A stretch of 64,000 nucleotides of DNA, taken from contig JBNKIW010000013.1 in assembly GCA_050290865.1 (NCBI GenBank), positions 1 through 64,000 of the forward strand. The letters are read 5' to 3'. This document shows positions 16,233 through 23,864 of the stretch, piece by piece; within the stretch, counting starts at the first letter, position 1, and each line of letters opens with the position of its first letter. The notes under the pieces are model-generated. The model was not told the DNA's origin. It did not search any database and worked only from the letters and a program-made list of their open reading frames with translations. Origin of the DNA: JARRLC01 sp050290865. Its GTDB lineage: Bacteria > Pseudomonadota > Alphaproteobacteria > Rhizobiales > Rhodomicrobiaceae. A program made the translations under genes and the position numbers.

Positions 16233-17477
16233 TTAGAACCGGTCCGGCCTGAGCGCGTCGGCCGGTATTTCCAGATTTCGCCCGGAGATCATGTCCGCCA
16301 CCTGGCCTGCCGTTACCGCTGCCAGCGTCAGGCCGAGATGGCTGTGCCCGAATGCGCAGATGATCCGCTGAGAGCGCGGCGCAGGGCCGACGAGCGGCAG
16401 CGCGTCCGGCGTCGAGGGACGTGCCCCCATCCAGCGCGTTGCGGTGTCCTCGCCGTTGAGACCGGGCAGGATCGATTGCGCCAGCGGCAGGAGCAGGTCC
16501 GCGCGCCGCCAGTCGGCCGGATCGTTGGCCGAGGCGAATTCAGCGGTGCCCGCCAGCCGGATGCCTTCCGCCATCGGGGTGACGACGAATTTGTGATCGC
16601 CCACCATCACCGGACGGCTCAGCGAGATGCCCGGGGTGCTCAGCATCAGGTGATAGCCCCGCTCGGCGGCCAGCACCGGTTTCACGCCGAAAGGCCGCAC
16701 CAGCGGGGGCGACCAGACGCCCGCCGCGACCACGACCGCGTCCACTGACATTTCGCCGCCGTCCATGATCAGTTTCACCCCTCCCGCCGACGGCTCCAGC
16801 GCGCGCGCATGGGTGCGCCGCACCTCGCCGCCGCTGGTACGGAACGCGCCGGACAGCGAAGCCGACAGGGCCTGGGGATCGACACAATGGGCGCTCTCGG
16901 GATAGAGCACGCCGCCGGCGAGGCCGCCGCCGAGGGCGGGCTCCATTTGCTGCAGTTCCTCTGGCGTGATGACGTCGGACGGAATGCCGAAACGCTCGCG
17001 GAAGGCGGCTTCCTTCCGCGCGGTGAGGAAATGCTTCCGGGTTTTGTATACGTACAGAAGGCCATCCTGGCGGATCAGGCGCGCCGCGTCGGAGGGGCTG
17101 ACGAGCGCGCGCCACGCGTCGAGCGCCTGCGTCACCATCGGCGCCAGCGCCGCGGCATTGGCTTCGAAACGGTTCCTGCGGCTATTACCCAGAAAACGCG
17201 TGAGCCAGGGCAAGAGCCCGGGCAGCCGGTTCCAGCGCACCACGAGCGGACCCGTGGGGTCGGTGAGCATGCCGGGCACTTTCAGCCAGATGCCCGGCTC
17301 GGACATCGGCGTGGTCTGCGCCGTCATGATCAGTCCGGCGTTCCCGGCCGACGTGTGGCTACCCGGCTCGTCGGGCTCGATGATCGTGATGCGATACCCT
17401 TCGCGCCGCAGACGCAGCGCGACCGCAAGGCCGACGACCCCGGCGCCGATGACGGCGATATGTCTTCCCAATCTCAT
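16233..17477 (-). CDS. DadA-type D-amino acid dehydrogenase (FAD-dependent)
   Basis: The 414-residue protein opens with the FAD-binding motif I-A-V-I-G-A-G-V-V-G and an acidic residue at the end of the second strand (I-T-I-I-E-P-D). The DadA-like S-A-G-N-A-G-L-I follows. A second FAD-contact segment is near the C-terminus (W-M-G-A-R-P-S-T-P-D-A-L-P-L-V-G-P, then G-H-S-H-L-G-L-T-L-A). Members oxidise D-amino acids to keto acids and pass electrons to the respiratory chain at the inner membrane. Substrate cannot be read from sequence; hydroxyproline or other cyclic amino acid oxidases of the same family are alternatives. It is convergent with the flagellin gene and divergent from the XdhC pair. 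Confidence 0.82.
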   Translation of the reverse strand: MRLGRHIAVIGAGVVGLAVALRLRREGYRITIIEPDEPGSHTSAGNAGLIMTAQTTPMSEPGIWLKVPGMLTDPTGPLVVRWNRLPGLLPWLTRFLGNSRRNRFEANAAALAPMVTQALDAWRALVSPSDAARLIRQDGLLYVYKTRKHFLTARKEAAFRERFGIPSDVITPEELQQMEPALGGGLAGGVLYPESAHCVDPQALSASLSGAFRTSGGEVRRTHARALEPSAGGVKLIMDGGEMSVDAVVVAAGVWSPPLVRPFGVKPVLAAERGYHLMLSTPGISLSRPVMVGDHKFVVTPMAEGIRLAGTAEFASANDPADWRRADLLLPLAQSILPGLNGEDTATRWMGARPSTPDALPLVGPAPRSQRIICAFGHSHLGLTLAAVTAGQVADMISGRNLEIPADALRPDRF

Positions 17478-17805
17478 AACGAACTCCCATTCCGCGCTGA
17501 ATTTCGGCGGAACGTCGCGGATTCGCGGTGTTACTCAGCGAACGCTCTTCGGATGGCAGGCGCGGGCCGTAAAGCCGCCACACCCTCTGCATGGATGTGA
17601 ATTGCGCGGGCTGTACGATAATCAATAACTTGCGAGTACGTTTGACCGCCAAGACATCCTGTGAGCGCGTGCGGCAAGCGGGTCAGGGCTTCTTAGCGGG
17701 GCGTACATCGCCATATATATGTGCGAAACGGGCCGTACGGCAATCGGAATACTTGTTAGAATTGATGCGGATACGCAAAGAGCCGTGTTCGTGAAAGGAG
17801 AGCCG
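17478..17805. other. divergent intergenic region
   Basis: This 328-bp gap between the dehydrogenase (reverse) and the XdhC pair (forward) must contain both promoters. A short palindrome CATATATATG lies around 17711-17720. No complete promoter is claimed. Confidence 0.35.
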
Positions 17806-18135
17806 ATGATGGTGGGTGAGAATCCGGACATGCTGAACACAGCCCTCGCCTGGCGGGATGAGGGGCGGAAATTCGCAATCGCCACCGTCGTGCAGACCTG
17901 GGGCTCGGCGCCACAGCCCACGGGCAGCCATCTCCTGATCGACAGCGGCGGCAATTTCCTCGGCTCTGTTTCCGGTGGTTGCGTGGAGGGCGAGGTCATC
18001 ACGGAGGCGATGGACGTCATCGAGAGCGGCAAGCCGAAACTGCTCGAATACGGCGTCGGTGACGAGGCTGCGTGGAAAGTAGGGCTTGCCTGCGGCGGGC
18101 GTATCCGCATCTATGTGGAGCCGTTCCAGAACTGA
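17806..18135 (+). CDS. XdhC/CoxI N-terminal-domain protein
   Basis: The 109-residue protein, preceded by AAAGGAG (17794-17800), contains the XdhC/CoxI N-terminal domain. It has V-Q-T-W-G-S-A-P-Q-P-T-G-S-H-L, then the conserved S-G-G-C-V-E-G-E-V with its cysteine, and a C-terminal C-G-G-R-I-R-I-Y-V-E-P. The family handles molybdenum cofactor sulfuration and insertion for xanthine-dehydrogenase-type enzymes. The full-length family protein is split here, with the Rossmann half encoded by the next gene eleven bases on. A second ATG follows immediately at 17809. The longer frame from 17719 lacks support. Confidence 0.82.
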   Translation: MMVGENPDMLNTALAWRDEGRKFAIATVVQTWGSAPQPTGSHLLIDSGGNFLGSVSGGCVEGEVITEAMDVIESGKPKLLEYGVGDEAAWKVGLACGGRIRIYVEPFQN

Positions 18136-18146
18136 GAAGGAGCATC

Positions 18147-18830
18147 ATGCGTTCGCAAGTCGCCTCGGAAATCATCGCCGCCAGGGCCGCCCGGCGGCCC
18201 GTTGCCCTGCTGACCTGGCTGGCCAGCGGCGAGCAGCGCCTGATCGAAGCGGCGCGTGCAACCGATCTGCCCGAACTGGCCGCCGATCTCGCCGAGGCCT
18301 TTCGCCGCGACCGCTCGGGCCCGGTGGATACGCCGGCGGGTGAGGTTTTTATCCGCGTTTATTCAGCGCCGGTGCGGCTCATTATCATCGGCGCGGTGCA
18401 TGCGGCGCAGTTCCTCGTGCCGATGGGGCGGATGCTGGGACATGACATCCTCATCATCGATCCGCGCACAGCTTTTGCCTCGGCGGAGCGGTTCCCGGAT
18501 GCCACCGTCGTGGCCGAGTGGCCGGACGAAGCCATCGGCAGGGTCGGGCTGGACGCACGGACGGCGGTCGTCGCGCTGACTCATGACGCCAAGATCGACG
18601 ATATCGCGCTCAAGCTGGCGCTCGCATCGGACGCGTTCTATGTCGGCGCTCTGGGGTCGTCACGGACGCACGCCAAGCGGCTCGACCGGCTGCGCGCCGA
18701 GGGGCTGACGGATGAGGCGCTGGCGCGGATTCACGGTCCGGTCGGCCTGAGCATCGGCGCGCAGGGGCCTGCGGAGATCGCGCTGTCGATATTGGGGCAG
18801 ATCACGGCGGCATTGCGCGGCAAGCTGTGA
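18147..18830 (+). CDS. XdhC Rossmann-domain protein
   Basis: The 227-residue protein starts at an ATG preceded by GAGAAGGAG. Residues from about 75 form the XdhC Rossmann domain: V-R-L-I-I-I-G-A-V-H-A-A-Q-F-L-V, then I-I-D-P-R-T-A-F, then V-V-A-L-T-H-D-A-K-I-D, then Y-V-G-A-L-G-S-S-R-T-H-A-K-R, then G-L-S-I-G-A-Q-G-P-A-E-I-A-L-S-I. It complements the preceding N-terminal-domain protein, giving a two-gene XdhC. It probably serves a molybdenum hydroxylase encoded elsewhere, since none is in the window. Confidence 0.85.
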   Translation: MRSQVASEIIAARAARRPVALLTWLASGEQRLIEAARATDLPELAADLAEAFRRDRSGPVDTPAGEVFIRVYSAPVRLIIIGAVHAAQFLVPMGRMLGHDILIIDPRTAFASAERFPDATVVAEWPDEAIGRVGLDARTAVVALTHDAKIDDIALKLALASDAFYVGALGSSRTHAKRLDRLRAEGLTDEALARIHGPVGLSIGAQGPAEIALSILGQITAALRGKL

Positions 18831-19060
18831 TGGCGGGGAATCCCACAAAATGGCGCGGGCGTGAAGCTCTCAGGCAAAACGGTCCCCGTCACCGGTGGCG
18901 TTGTTCTCGGGTCGGCGGGCTGATGCCCTTCCAGCACTGTTTTGTGAAGGAGCGCTGCGAGCCGGTGATCGAGGGCGTGCATTTCGAGGGGGCAGGGGGC
19001 GCGTAGGGGAGGGGGATGCGGCTTGTCGCAGGGGAGCGGGCCGTGGCTCTCCCCGCAAAA

Positions 19061-19090
19061 GAAAAGGCCGGCACGGGGGCCAGCCTTCTC
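19061..19090 (-). terminator. terminator of the membrane/winged-helix gene
   Basis: On the reverse strand GAGAAGGCTGGC (19090-19079) pairs with GCCGGCCTTTTC (19072-19061), with two mismatches and a six-base loop. TTTTG follows. It lies 25 bases past the stop of the reverse-strand gene at 19116. Confidence 0.65.
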
Positions 19091-19115
19091 CGGGGGAAAC
19101 TGTTGGACGCCGGTC

Positions 19116-20258
19116 TTACGACACCGCCGCCAGATCGCCGCCATCCTCGTCGTCCTCGACGCCGCCACGGACGCGGATGCCGATATAGCGGATTTTGCCT
19201 GCAATCTTCGCCTTCTGCACGCCGAACTCGGTGAGCTGGCGGCTGAATATCGGCAGCCCCACCGGCTGACGCCGCGCGGCCTGGCACCAGTCGCAATAGT
19301 CGTCATAGAGGGCCAGTGCCGTAACGCTGGCGCCGTCGTCCTGGCGGATCCGGGTTTCCATATAGGTCTCGATATCGCTCTTGGGCAGCGCCAGCTTGAC
19401 GGGGGACGGCTGCGGCACGAGTTCCACGGGGCGCGTGATCTCGACCACCTTCGCCGGCTCCGGGGCGGGCTTGCGCAGCGGTTCGTGAATGCGCCACGCA
19501 CTCGTGGAAACATAGAGCCCGAGGCTCGAGCCAAGCTCTACCAGCAGCATGACGAGGATGCTCATGCCGGTCTCAACCCGGTTGATGTCGAGGCCGGTCA
19601 ACTTGGCGATGATGTCGGCCTGCGGGTCGGCAACCGAGATGCCGGGCCCGCTCTGCAAGGGGGCAAGCCTGCTGCGCACTTCGGCGGCGCGCTGTTTGAG
19701 CACGTCGTCCTGCCGGGCCGCGGCGAGTTCGGAATTGAGCTTGTGATAATTCGTGCAAAGCTCGCGGCTTTCTTCGAGCGTGGCATCCGTGCACCCTTTT
19801 GAGGTGGTCCAGCGCAGGTTCTGCTTGATGGCCGCGATTTCCGACTGCACAGCGGCGGCGGAACGATGTTTCGCCAGCCAGGACCTTTCCTGAGTAATCC
19901 GGCCCAGTTCGCTGCGGAGGTCTTCATATTTGGCGGCGTACACCGCGCGCGTCGTGGTGGTGTCGGAGCGGTTGGTCGACGCGAAGCCGATGGCCGAACT
20001 CATGGCGTAAAGAATGCACACCGCCCAGAGCGCCGAACCGCCGAGCGCCTGCGACCAGTTGCGCTCCCGGATGGCGGCGAAAATGAAGAACGGCATCAGC
20101 GCCTTCATACAGTCAGCGGCAATGCTGGCGGCGCCGAGAATGTGCGAATCGAACTGCGTCTTACCGAGGCTGTAACCGAACTGCCAGTTCATGGCCGCCG
20201 AGACCGCGAGCAAAATCAACGCGGCTATGACACCGAAACCACCGAATACATGCCTCAT
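19116..20258 (-). CDS. membrane protein with coiled coil and primase-type winged-helix tail
   Basis: The 380-residue protein has four predicted membrane segments: three in the first 100 residues (F-G-V-I-A-A-L-I-L-L-A-V, M-P-F-F-I-F-A-A-I, A-L-W-A-V-C-I-L-Y-A-M) and one near 235-255 (M-S-I-L-V-M-L-L-V-E-L-G-S-S-L-G-L). Between them lies a soluble, coiled-coil-rich region of about 130 residues with two cysteines (K-G-C-T-D and E-L-C-T-N). The last 75 residues (A-L-Y-D-D-Y-C-D-W-C, F-S-R-Q-L-T-E-F-G-V, I-R-Y-I-G-I-R-V-R) resemble the winged-helix domain at the end of P4/D5-type phage primases. That would make it a membrane-anchored nucleic-acid-binding protein. It is followed by a good terminator. 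Function unknown; related genes in Bradyrhizobium-like genomes are annotated only as hypothetical. Confidence 0.6.
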   Translation of the reverse strand: MRHVFGGFGVIAALILLAVSAAMNWQFGYSLGKTQFDSHILGAASIAADCMKALMPFFIFAAIRERNWSQALGGSALWAVCILYAMSSAIGFASTNRSDTTTTRAVYAAKYEDLRSELGRITQERSWLAKHRSAAAVQSEIAAIKQNLRWTTSKGCTDATLEESRELCTNYHKLNSELAAARQDDVLKQRAAEVRSRLAPLQSGPGISVADPQADIIAKLTGLDINRVETGMSILVMLLVELGSSLGLYVSTSAWRIHEPLRKPAPEPAKVVEITRPVELVPQPSPVKLALPKSDIETYMETRIRQDDGASVTALALYDDYCDWCQAARRQPVGLPIFSRQLTEFGVQKAKIAGKIRYIGIRVRGGVEDDEDGGDLAAVS

Positions 20259-20665
20259 GACTGCCCCCTATGGTCTGGACCGCTACTTAAGCGGCGCAAA
20301 ATATCGGGGGGCACCGGAAGCCAGAGACATCCGCGTCCGCGATGCGCCGGGCGCTCACGAACCGAATGCTCCGCCGCCGCAATCGACGCGACGCACACGG
20401 CGAAATAGCAGCACAATCTGGCCGGTATTTTGCTTGCCGGACGGTCTCGAACACCCGCATCCGTCCTCTGCTGCCCTTCAACCGCCGAGGCTCCGCCGCA
20501 AGGAACGCCTGAGTGGTTTGAATGGCAAGGGCAAGCAATATGTCTGGCCCCCTCGACACTATGTCTACCTGATTCGTAAGTCTGAACAAAAACTTAACAT
20601 CTTACGCTACAGATTGTGGCGAGGGCGGAGAGATGGTACTCTATCTTGATTTGAGATCGCCGCGC
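20259..20665. other. intergenic region, no supported gene
   Basis: A 407-bp gap between two reverse-strand genes. Frames of 100-150 codons cross it but show no family features. The part near 20575-20625 is A+T-rich. The promoter of the downstream membrane protein presumably lies near 20260-20400. Confidence 0.35.
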
Positions 20666-22024
20666 CTACCGCAACGGAAAGACCGCCTCGGCCGTGAGGC
20701 CGCCCTGCGGCTGATTGCAGAGCGTGAGCGTGCCGCCATAGGCCTCGACGATCTCCCGGGCGATGGCGAGGCCGATGCCTGTGCCCGGCACCTGGCTGTC
20801 CAGACGTTCACCGCGCTGGCCGAGCGCCGCGATCATGTCCTCGGGGACGCCGGGGCCATCGTCGGTGATCGCCAGGGTCATCATGCCGGCGCCGTTGCTC
20901 GCGGCCACGCGTATCCAGTTATTCGCCCATTTCGACGCGTTTTCCAGGAGGTTGCCCGCCACCTCCATGAAATCGTCCGGCTGAACGGGCGCGTCCAGCC
21001 GCTCGGGCAACTCCGTCCGCCATTCGAGACGGCTGCCGAGCGGCGTCTTCTGCAGCGCGCCGACGATACCGCGAACCATGCGCACCGCGTCCGTCATCGC
21101 CGCCACGCGCCGCGCCTCGGCCGTCACGCGCGTGCGGGTCAGTTCGCGCTCGATATGGCGCTGCATCAGCCTCGTCATATCCTCGATTTCCTGGCCGAGC
21201 GCGGTTTCGCCACGGTCCTTCAGCTTGCGCGCGTCGGCGACCAGCACCGTCAATGGTGTTTTCAGCCCGTGGGCGAGATCGCCGGCGCGGGTCCGCGCGC
21301 GTTCGATCGCCCGGTCCTGGGCGCCCAGCAGATCGTTCACTTCGGCGACGAGCGGCATGACTTCTTCCGGATAGCCATCTTCGAGCCGCTGCTTCTCGCG
21401 CGCGCGGATGGCATTGACGCCGCGGCGGACGGCTTCCAATGGCTTCAGGCCGATCGTGATCTGCAGCCACGCCGACCCGACGAGCACCAGCGCCAGCACC
21501 CCGAGCGACGCGGCGATCGCCTCGATGAACTCGTGTCGCGCATGCCGCATTTCATGGCGGTTGATGGCGACGGCGATGCGCATTTTCCGTTTGCCGGTGG
21601 CGCTGTCGTAAATGACGAGTTCTTCCAGAACCAGGAGTTCGGTCTTGAGCGGCCCCGGAATGATGTGGGTGTGGACCTGACCGGGGGTGAGCGTGTCGGT
21701 GGGGAGAGCCAGGGAGGTGTCCCAAAGCGAACGCGAGCGCAAGGACGCCCCGCTCGCCTCGTCGGTGACCTGCCAGTAGAGACCGCTGAGCGGCTGGTTG
21801 AAGCGTGGATCGCTGAGGTGGATCTTCTCGGCGAAGGTTCCGTCCGGCTTGAAGGTGAGGCTGCCCGCAAGCTGGCGGATATGGTTCGACAGCTCGGCGA
21901 CGAGCCGGTCCTTCACGTGGCTCTCGAACAGTTTCACCAGGCCGAAACCGGCGATCAACAGGGCAAGGGCGATGGACGCCAGCGAGGCCAGGAACAGCCG
22001 GATCCTAATGGACTTGCCGCTCAT
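20666..22024 (-). CDS. PhoQ/FeuQ-like sensor histidine kinase
   Basis: The 452-residue protein has a membrane helix at about 10-31, a periplasmic sensor of some 130 residues, a second helix at about 170-188, a HAMP-like linker, a HisKA box with H252 in L-A-H-G-L-K-T-P-L, and an ATPase domain (N-L-L-E-N-A-S-K-W, D-D-G-P-G-V, G-T-G-I-G-L-A-I). The A-H-G-L-K form of the H-box is typical of the PhoQ-like group. It overlaps the response regulator gene by four bases (ATGA). The signal is unknown; PhoQ-type kinases sense divalent cations or envelope stress, and the upstream PepSY gene supports an envelope signal. Confidence 0.9.
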   Translation of the reverse strand: MSGKSIRIRLFLASLASIALALLIAGFGLVKLFESHVKDRLVAELSNHIRQLAGSLTFKPDGTFAEKIHLSDPRFNQPLSGLYWQVTDEASGASLRSRSLWDTSLALPTDTLTPGQVHTHIIPGPLKTELLVLEELVIYDSATGKRKMRIAVAINRHEMRHARHEFIEAIAASLGVLALVLVGSAWLQITIGLKPLEAVRRGVNAIRAREKQRLEDGYPEEVMPLVAEVNDLLGAQDRAIERARTRAGDLAHGLKTPLTVLVADARKLKDRGETALGQEIEDMTRLMQRHIERELTRTRVTAEARRVAAMTDAVRMVRGIVGALQKTPLGSRLEWRTELPERLDAPVQPDDFMEVAGNLLENASKWANNWIRVAASNGAGMMTLAITDDGPGVPEDMIAALGQRGERLDSQVPGTGIGLAIAREIVEAYGGTLTLCNQPQGGLTAEAVFPLR

Positions 22025-22704
22025 GCCTCATGCCCGGGGGCGGGGCCCGGCGCTTCAACGATATAGCCGAATCCTCGGCGCGTCTCGATCAGGTCGATGC
22101 CGAGTTTGCGGCGCACGCGCCCGACGAGCACCTCGATGACATTGGAATCGCGTTCGAAATCCTGGGCATAGAGATGCTCGGTCAGTTCCATCTGCGGTAC
22201 CACGCGCCCCGCGTGATGCATGAGGTAGCTGACCAGCCTGTATTCCTGCGGCGAGAGGTTCACCGGCTTGCCGCTGACCGAAATCCGCATCTGCCGCGTG
22301 TCGAGCGATAAGGGGCCGATTTCAAGAAGGGAGGAGCTTTGTCCCGCGCTGCGCCGGATAATGGCGCGCAGGCGGGCCAGCGCCTCGTCCATCTGGAACG
22401 GTTTGGGCAGGTAATCGTCGGCGCCTGCGTCGATGCCTTCCACGCGCTCGCGCCAGCTTCCACGCGCGGTGAGGATGAGCACCGGGACCGCGCGTCCAGC
22501 CTCCCGCCAGCGCTTCAGGATGGCGAGCCCGTCCATGCCGGGAAGGCCCAGATCGAGGATAACGGCGTCGTAATTCTCGGTGTCGCCCTTGAACCACGCC
22601 TCCTCGCCGCTCGTCTCGTGATCGACGACGTAGCCGGCTATGCCGAGCGCGGCGATGAGATCGCGGGCAATACGGGGATCGTCTTCGACAAGGAGAATAC
22701 GCAT
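22021..22704 (-). CDS. PhoP/FeuP-like response regulator (OmpR family)
   Basis: The 227-residue protein is a complete OmpR-type regulator. The receiver domain has the acidic pair E7-D8-D9, phosphoacceptor D51 in V-I-L-D-L-G-L-P-G, the T in L-T-A-R-G and K in P-K-P-F. It is followed by a winged-helix DNA-binding domain (V-N-L-S-P-Q-E-Y-R-L-V-S-Y-L, S-N-V-I-E-V-L-V-G-R-V-R-R-K-L, T-R-R-G-F-G-Y-I-V). It shares one base with the upstream PepSY stop (TGATG) and four with the kinase gene. Direct repeats spaced by 11 bp upstream of the PepSY gene are likely binding sites. Confidence 0.93.
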   Translation of the reverse strand: MRILLVEDDPRIARDLIAALGIAGYVVDHETSGEEAWFKGDTENYDAVILDLGLPGMDGLAILKRWREAGRAVPVLILTARGSWRERVEGIDAGADDYLPKPFQMDEALARLRAIIRRSAGQSSSLLEIGPLSLDTRQMRISVSGKPVNLSPQEYRLVSYLMHHAGRVVPQMELTEHLYAQDFERDSNVIEVLVGRVRRKLGIDLIETRRGFGYIVEAPGPAPGHEA

Positions 22705-23078
22705 CAGTGTTCTTTGTCCGGCAGCAGTTTGGCGGTCTTGGCATCGACGCGGATTTCGCGCAGGCGCCCGTCGCGGCCCAGCACTTTCAGCTCATAAACC
22801 CAGATGCCGTGTTTTCGTTTCAGCTTGGTGTGCACGATCGAGCCGTCGATGTCGGCGCGCACGGCGACGAGCACCTTTTCTAGCGACAAAACCTCGCCAC
22901 GCTTCAGCGCCTGGAGCGCGCGATCGTGGTCATGCTCGTATTTGTACTCATCATGATCTTCATGATAGCCGTGTTCATCGTCGTCGGCCAGGAGTGGCGG
23001 CGCGTGCAGGGTGGACAGCGCCACCGCAAGGCTCCCCAGGAGCGCGATCCCCAGATACCTGCGTGTGATTATTTTCAT
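22704..23078 (-). CDS. exported PepSY-domain protein
   Basis: The 124-residue protein has a signal peptide (L-G-I-A-L-L-G-S-L-A-V-A-L), a His/Asp/Glu-rich stretch (D-D-D-E-H-G-Y-H-E-D-H-D-E-Y-K-Y) that could bind metal, and a PepSY domain: A-L-K-R-G-E-V-L-S-L-E-K-V-L, then H-T-K-L-K-R-K-H-G-I-W-V-Y-E-L-K-V, then G-R-L-R-E-I-R-V-D-A-K-T-A-K. PepSY proteins are thought to restrain periplasmic peptidases or sensors. It is the first gene of an operon with the response regulator and kinase, so it may be a feedback inhibitor of the sensor, comparable in position to FeuN of Sinorhizobium, though not alike in sequence. Confidence 0.85.
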   Translation of the reverse strand: MKIITRRYLGIALLGSLAVALSTLHAPPLLADDDEHGYHEDHDEYKYEHDHDRALQALKRGEVLSLEKVLVAVRADIDGSIVHTKLKRKHGIWVYELKVLGRDGRLREIRVDAKTAKLLPDKEH

Positions 23079-23101
23079 ATTTCATTTTTGCCAAAAACTA
23101 G

Positions 23102-23140
23102 CTGACAGATCGCTGACGCTCCCGGTCAGCCGCCCGTCAG
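23102..23140. promoter_or_regulatory. two opposed pairs of 11-bp-spaced direct repeats (likely OmpR-family operator)
   Basis: CTGAC occurs at 23102-23106 and again at 23113-23117. Its complement GTCAG occurs at 23125-23129 and 23136-23140. Each pair has an 11-bp period, the spacing used by OmpR/PhoP-type regulators binding as tandem dimers. One pair is oriented toward the PepSY-regulator-kinase operon, the other toward the small exported protein at 23207. This suggests that one regulator controls both directions. Confidence 0.6.
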
Positions 23141-23206
23141 TACTCCTCCTGTATTGTTGCCATGGTCGCCGGATGTCCGGCCATAAACCCCCAAGGAGAA
23201 ATGACC

Positions 23207-23464
23207 ATGCATAAGCTTGCCATGACCTCTCTCGCGGCATTGACCGTGTTGTTGGGAACGTCTCTCGCGGCGTCAGCGAGCAGCGATGACTACTACGAGC
23301 GCGGTTATTACCGCGGCGCTCACCATGACGGCTATAAATACTGTGGCACTGGCGATAAACGGTGCAAATATCGTGCTCGTTACCGTCGCGAACACGAAGG
23401 GCGCGAACACCGTTACCGGAAGCGCGGTTCCCGCTATCGCCGTTCCTGGCGTTACGACGACTAA
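23207..23464 (+). CDS. small exported Tyr/Arg-rich protein
   Basis: From the ATG at 23207, eight bases after AAGGAG, the protein is 85 residues. It has a signal peptide (L-A-A-L-T-V-L-L-G-T-S-L-A-A-S-A-S) and a mature part that is almost all Y, R, H, G and K (Y-Y-E-R-G-Y-Y-R-G-A-H-H-D-G-Y, Y-R-R-E-H-E-G-R-E-H-R-Y-R-K-R) with two cysteines. No family is recognised. It is transcribed divergently from the PepSY/two-component operon across the repeat operator, so it is a candidate regulon member. A PepSY-like gene follows 49 bases on. An ATG at 23201 is too close to the ribosome binding site. Confidence 0.65.
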   Translation: MHKLAMTSLAALTVLLGTSLAASASSDDYYERGYYRGAHHDGYKYCGTGDKRCKYRARYRREHEGREHRYRKRGSRYRRSWRYDD

Positions 23465-23513
23465 GCGATGACAGGGCGGGCCTGTCCGGCGTCCGGCGAA
23501 TGGAGATGACATC

Positions 23514-23825
23514 ATGAACAAATTGCTTTTCTCTGCCGTGGCTGGCCTGTTCCTCATTGCAGGGCCCGCGCTCGCGAGCGGCAGGGGCTGGACCTGGAAA
23601 TCCGGTCCGGCCTGTGCGGACGCTCCGCGCGACAAATGGATGACGTTCGATGGTGCGAAGGCGAGGGCCATCGAACTCGGTTATGAGCCGGCCATGGTTC
23701 TCGTCGCCCGCGGATGCTACGAAGTCTACGGCTTCGACAGGAACGGCGCCAAGACGAAGTTTTCCCTGCATCCGGTGACCGGCAAAATCATGCGCGAGAA
23801 CCGGAAGCCTTTGCAACGGAGATAG
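23514..23825 (+). CDS. small exported PepSY-like protein
   Basis: The 103-residue protein has a signal peptide (cleavage near A-L-A-S-G). The mature part has the strand pattern of a compact PepSY/COG3212-like domain: W-M-T-F-D-G-A-K-A-R-A-I-E-L-G-Y, then G-C-Y-E-V-Y-G-F-D-R-N-G-A-K-T-K-F-S-L-H-P-V-T-G-K-I. Two cysteines (A-C-A and G-C-Y) could pair. GGAGA precedes the ATG. It is probably co-transcribed with the Tyr/Arg-rich gene and may act on the same envelope target as the PepSY protein across the divergent promoter. Confidence 0.7.
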   Translation: MNKLLFSAVAGLFLIAGPALASGRGWTWKSGPACADAPRDKWMTFDGAKARAIELGYEPAMVLVARGCYEVYGFDRNGAKTKFSLHPVTGKIMRENRKPLQRR

Positions 23826-23864
23826 AGCTGGAGGCGCGGCTCTCTGAAGGGAGGCATCCGCGCC

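Noticed and set aside
18867..18876. CTCTCAGGCA, a sequence seen in glycine riboswitches, downstream of the XdhC pair
   Set aside because: The other conserved parts of the aptamer (5' GAGAG strand, CCGAAGG block) are absent in the surrounding 100 bases and no glycine-related gene follows.
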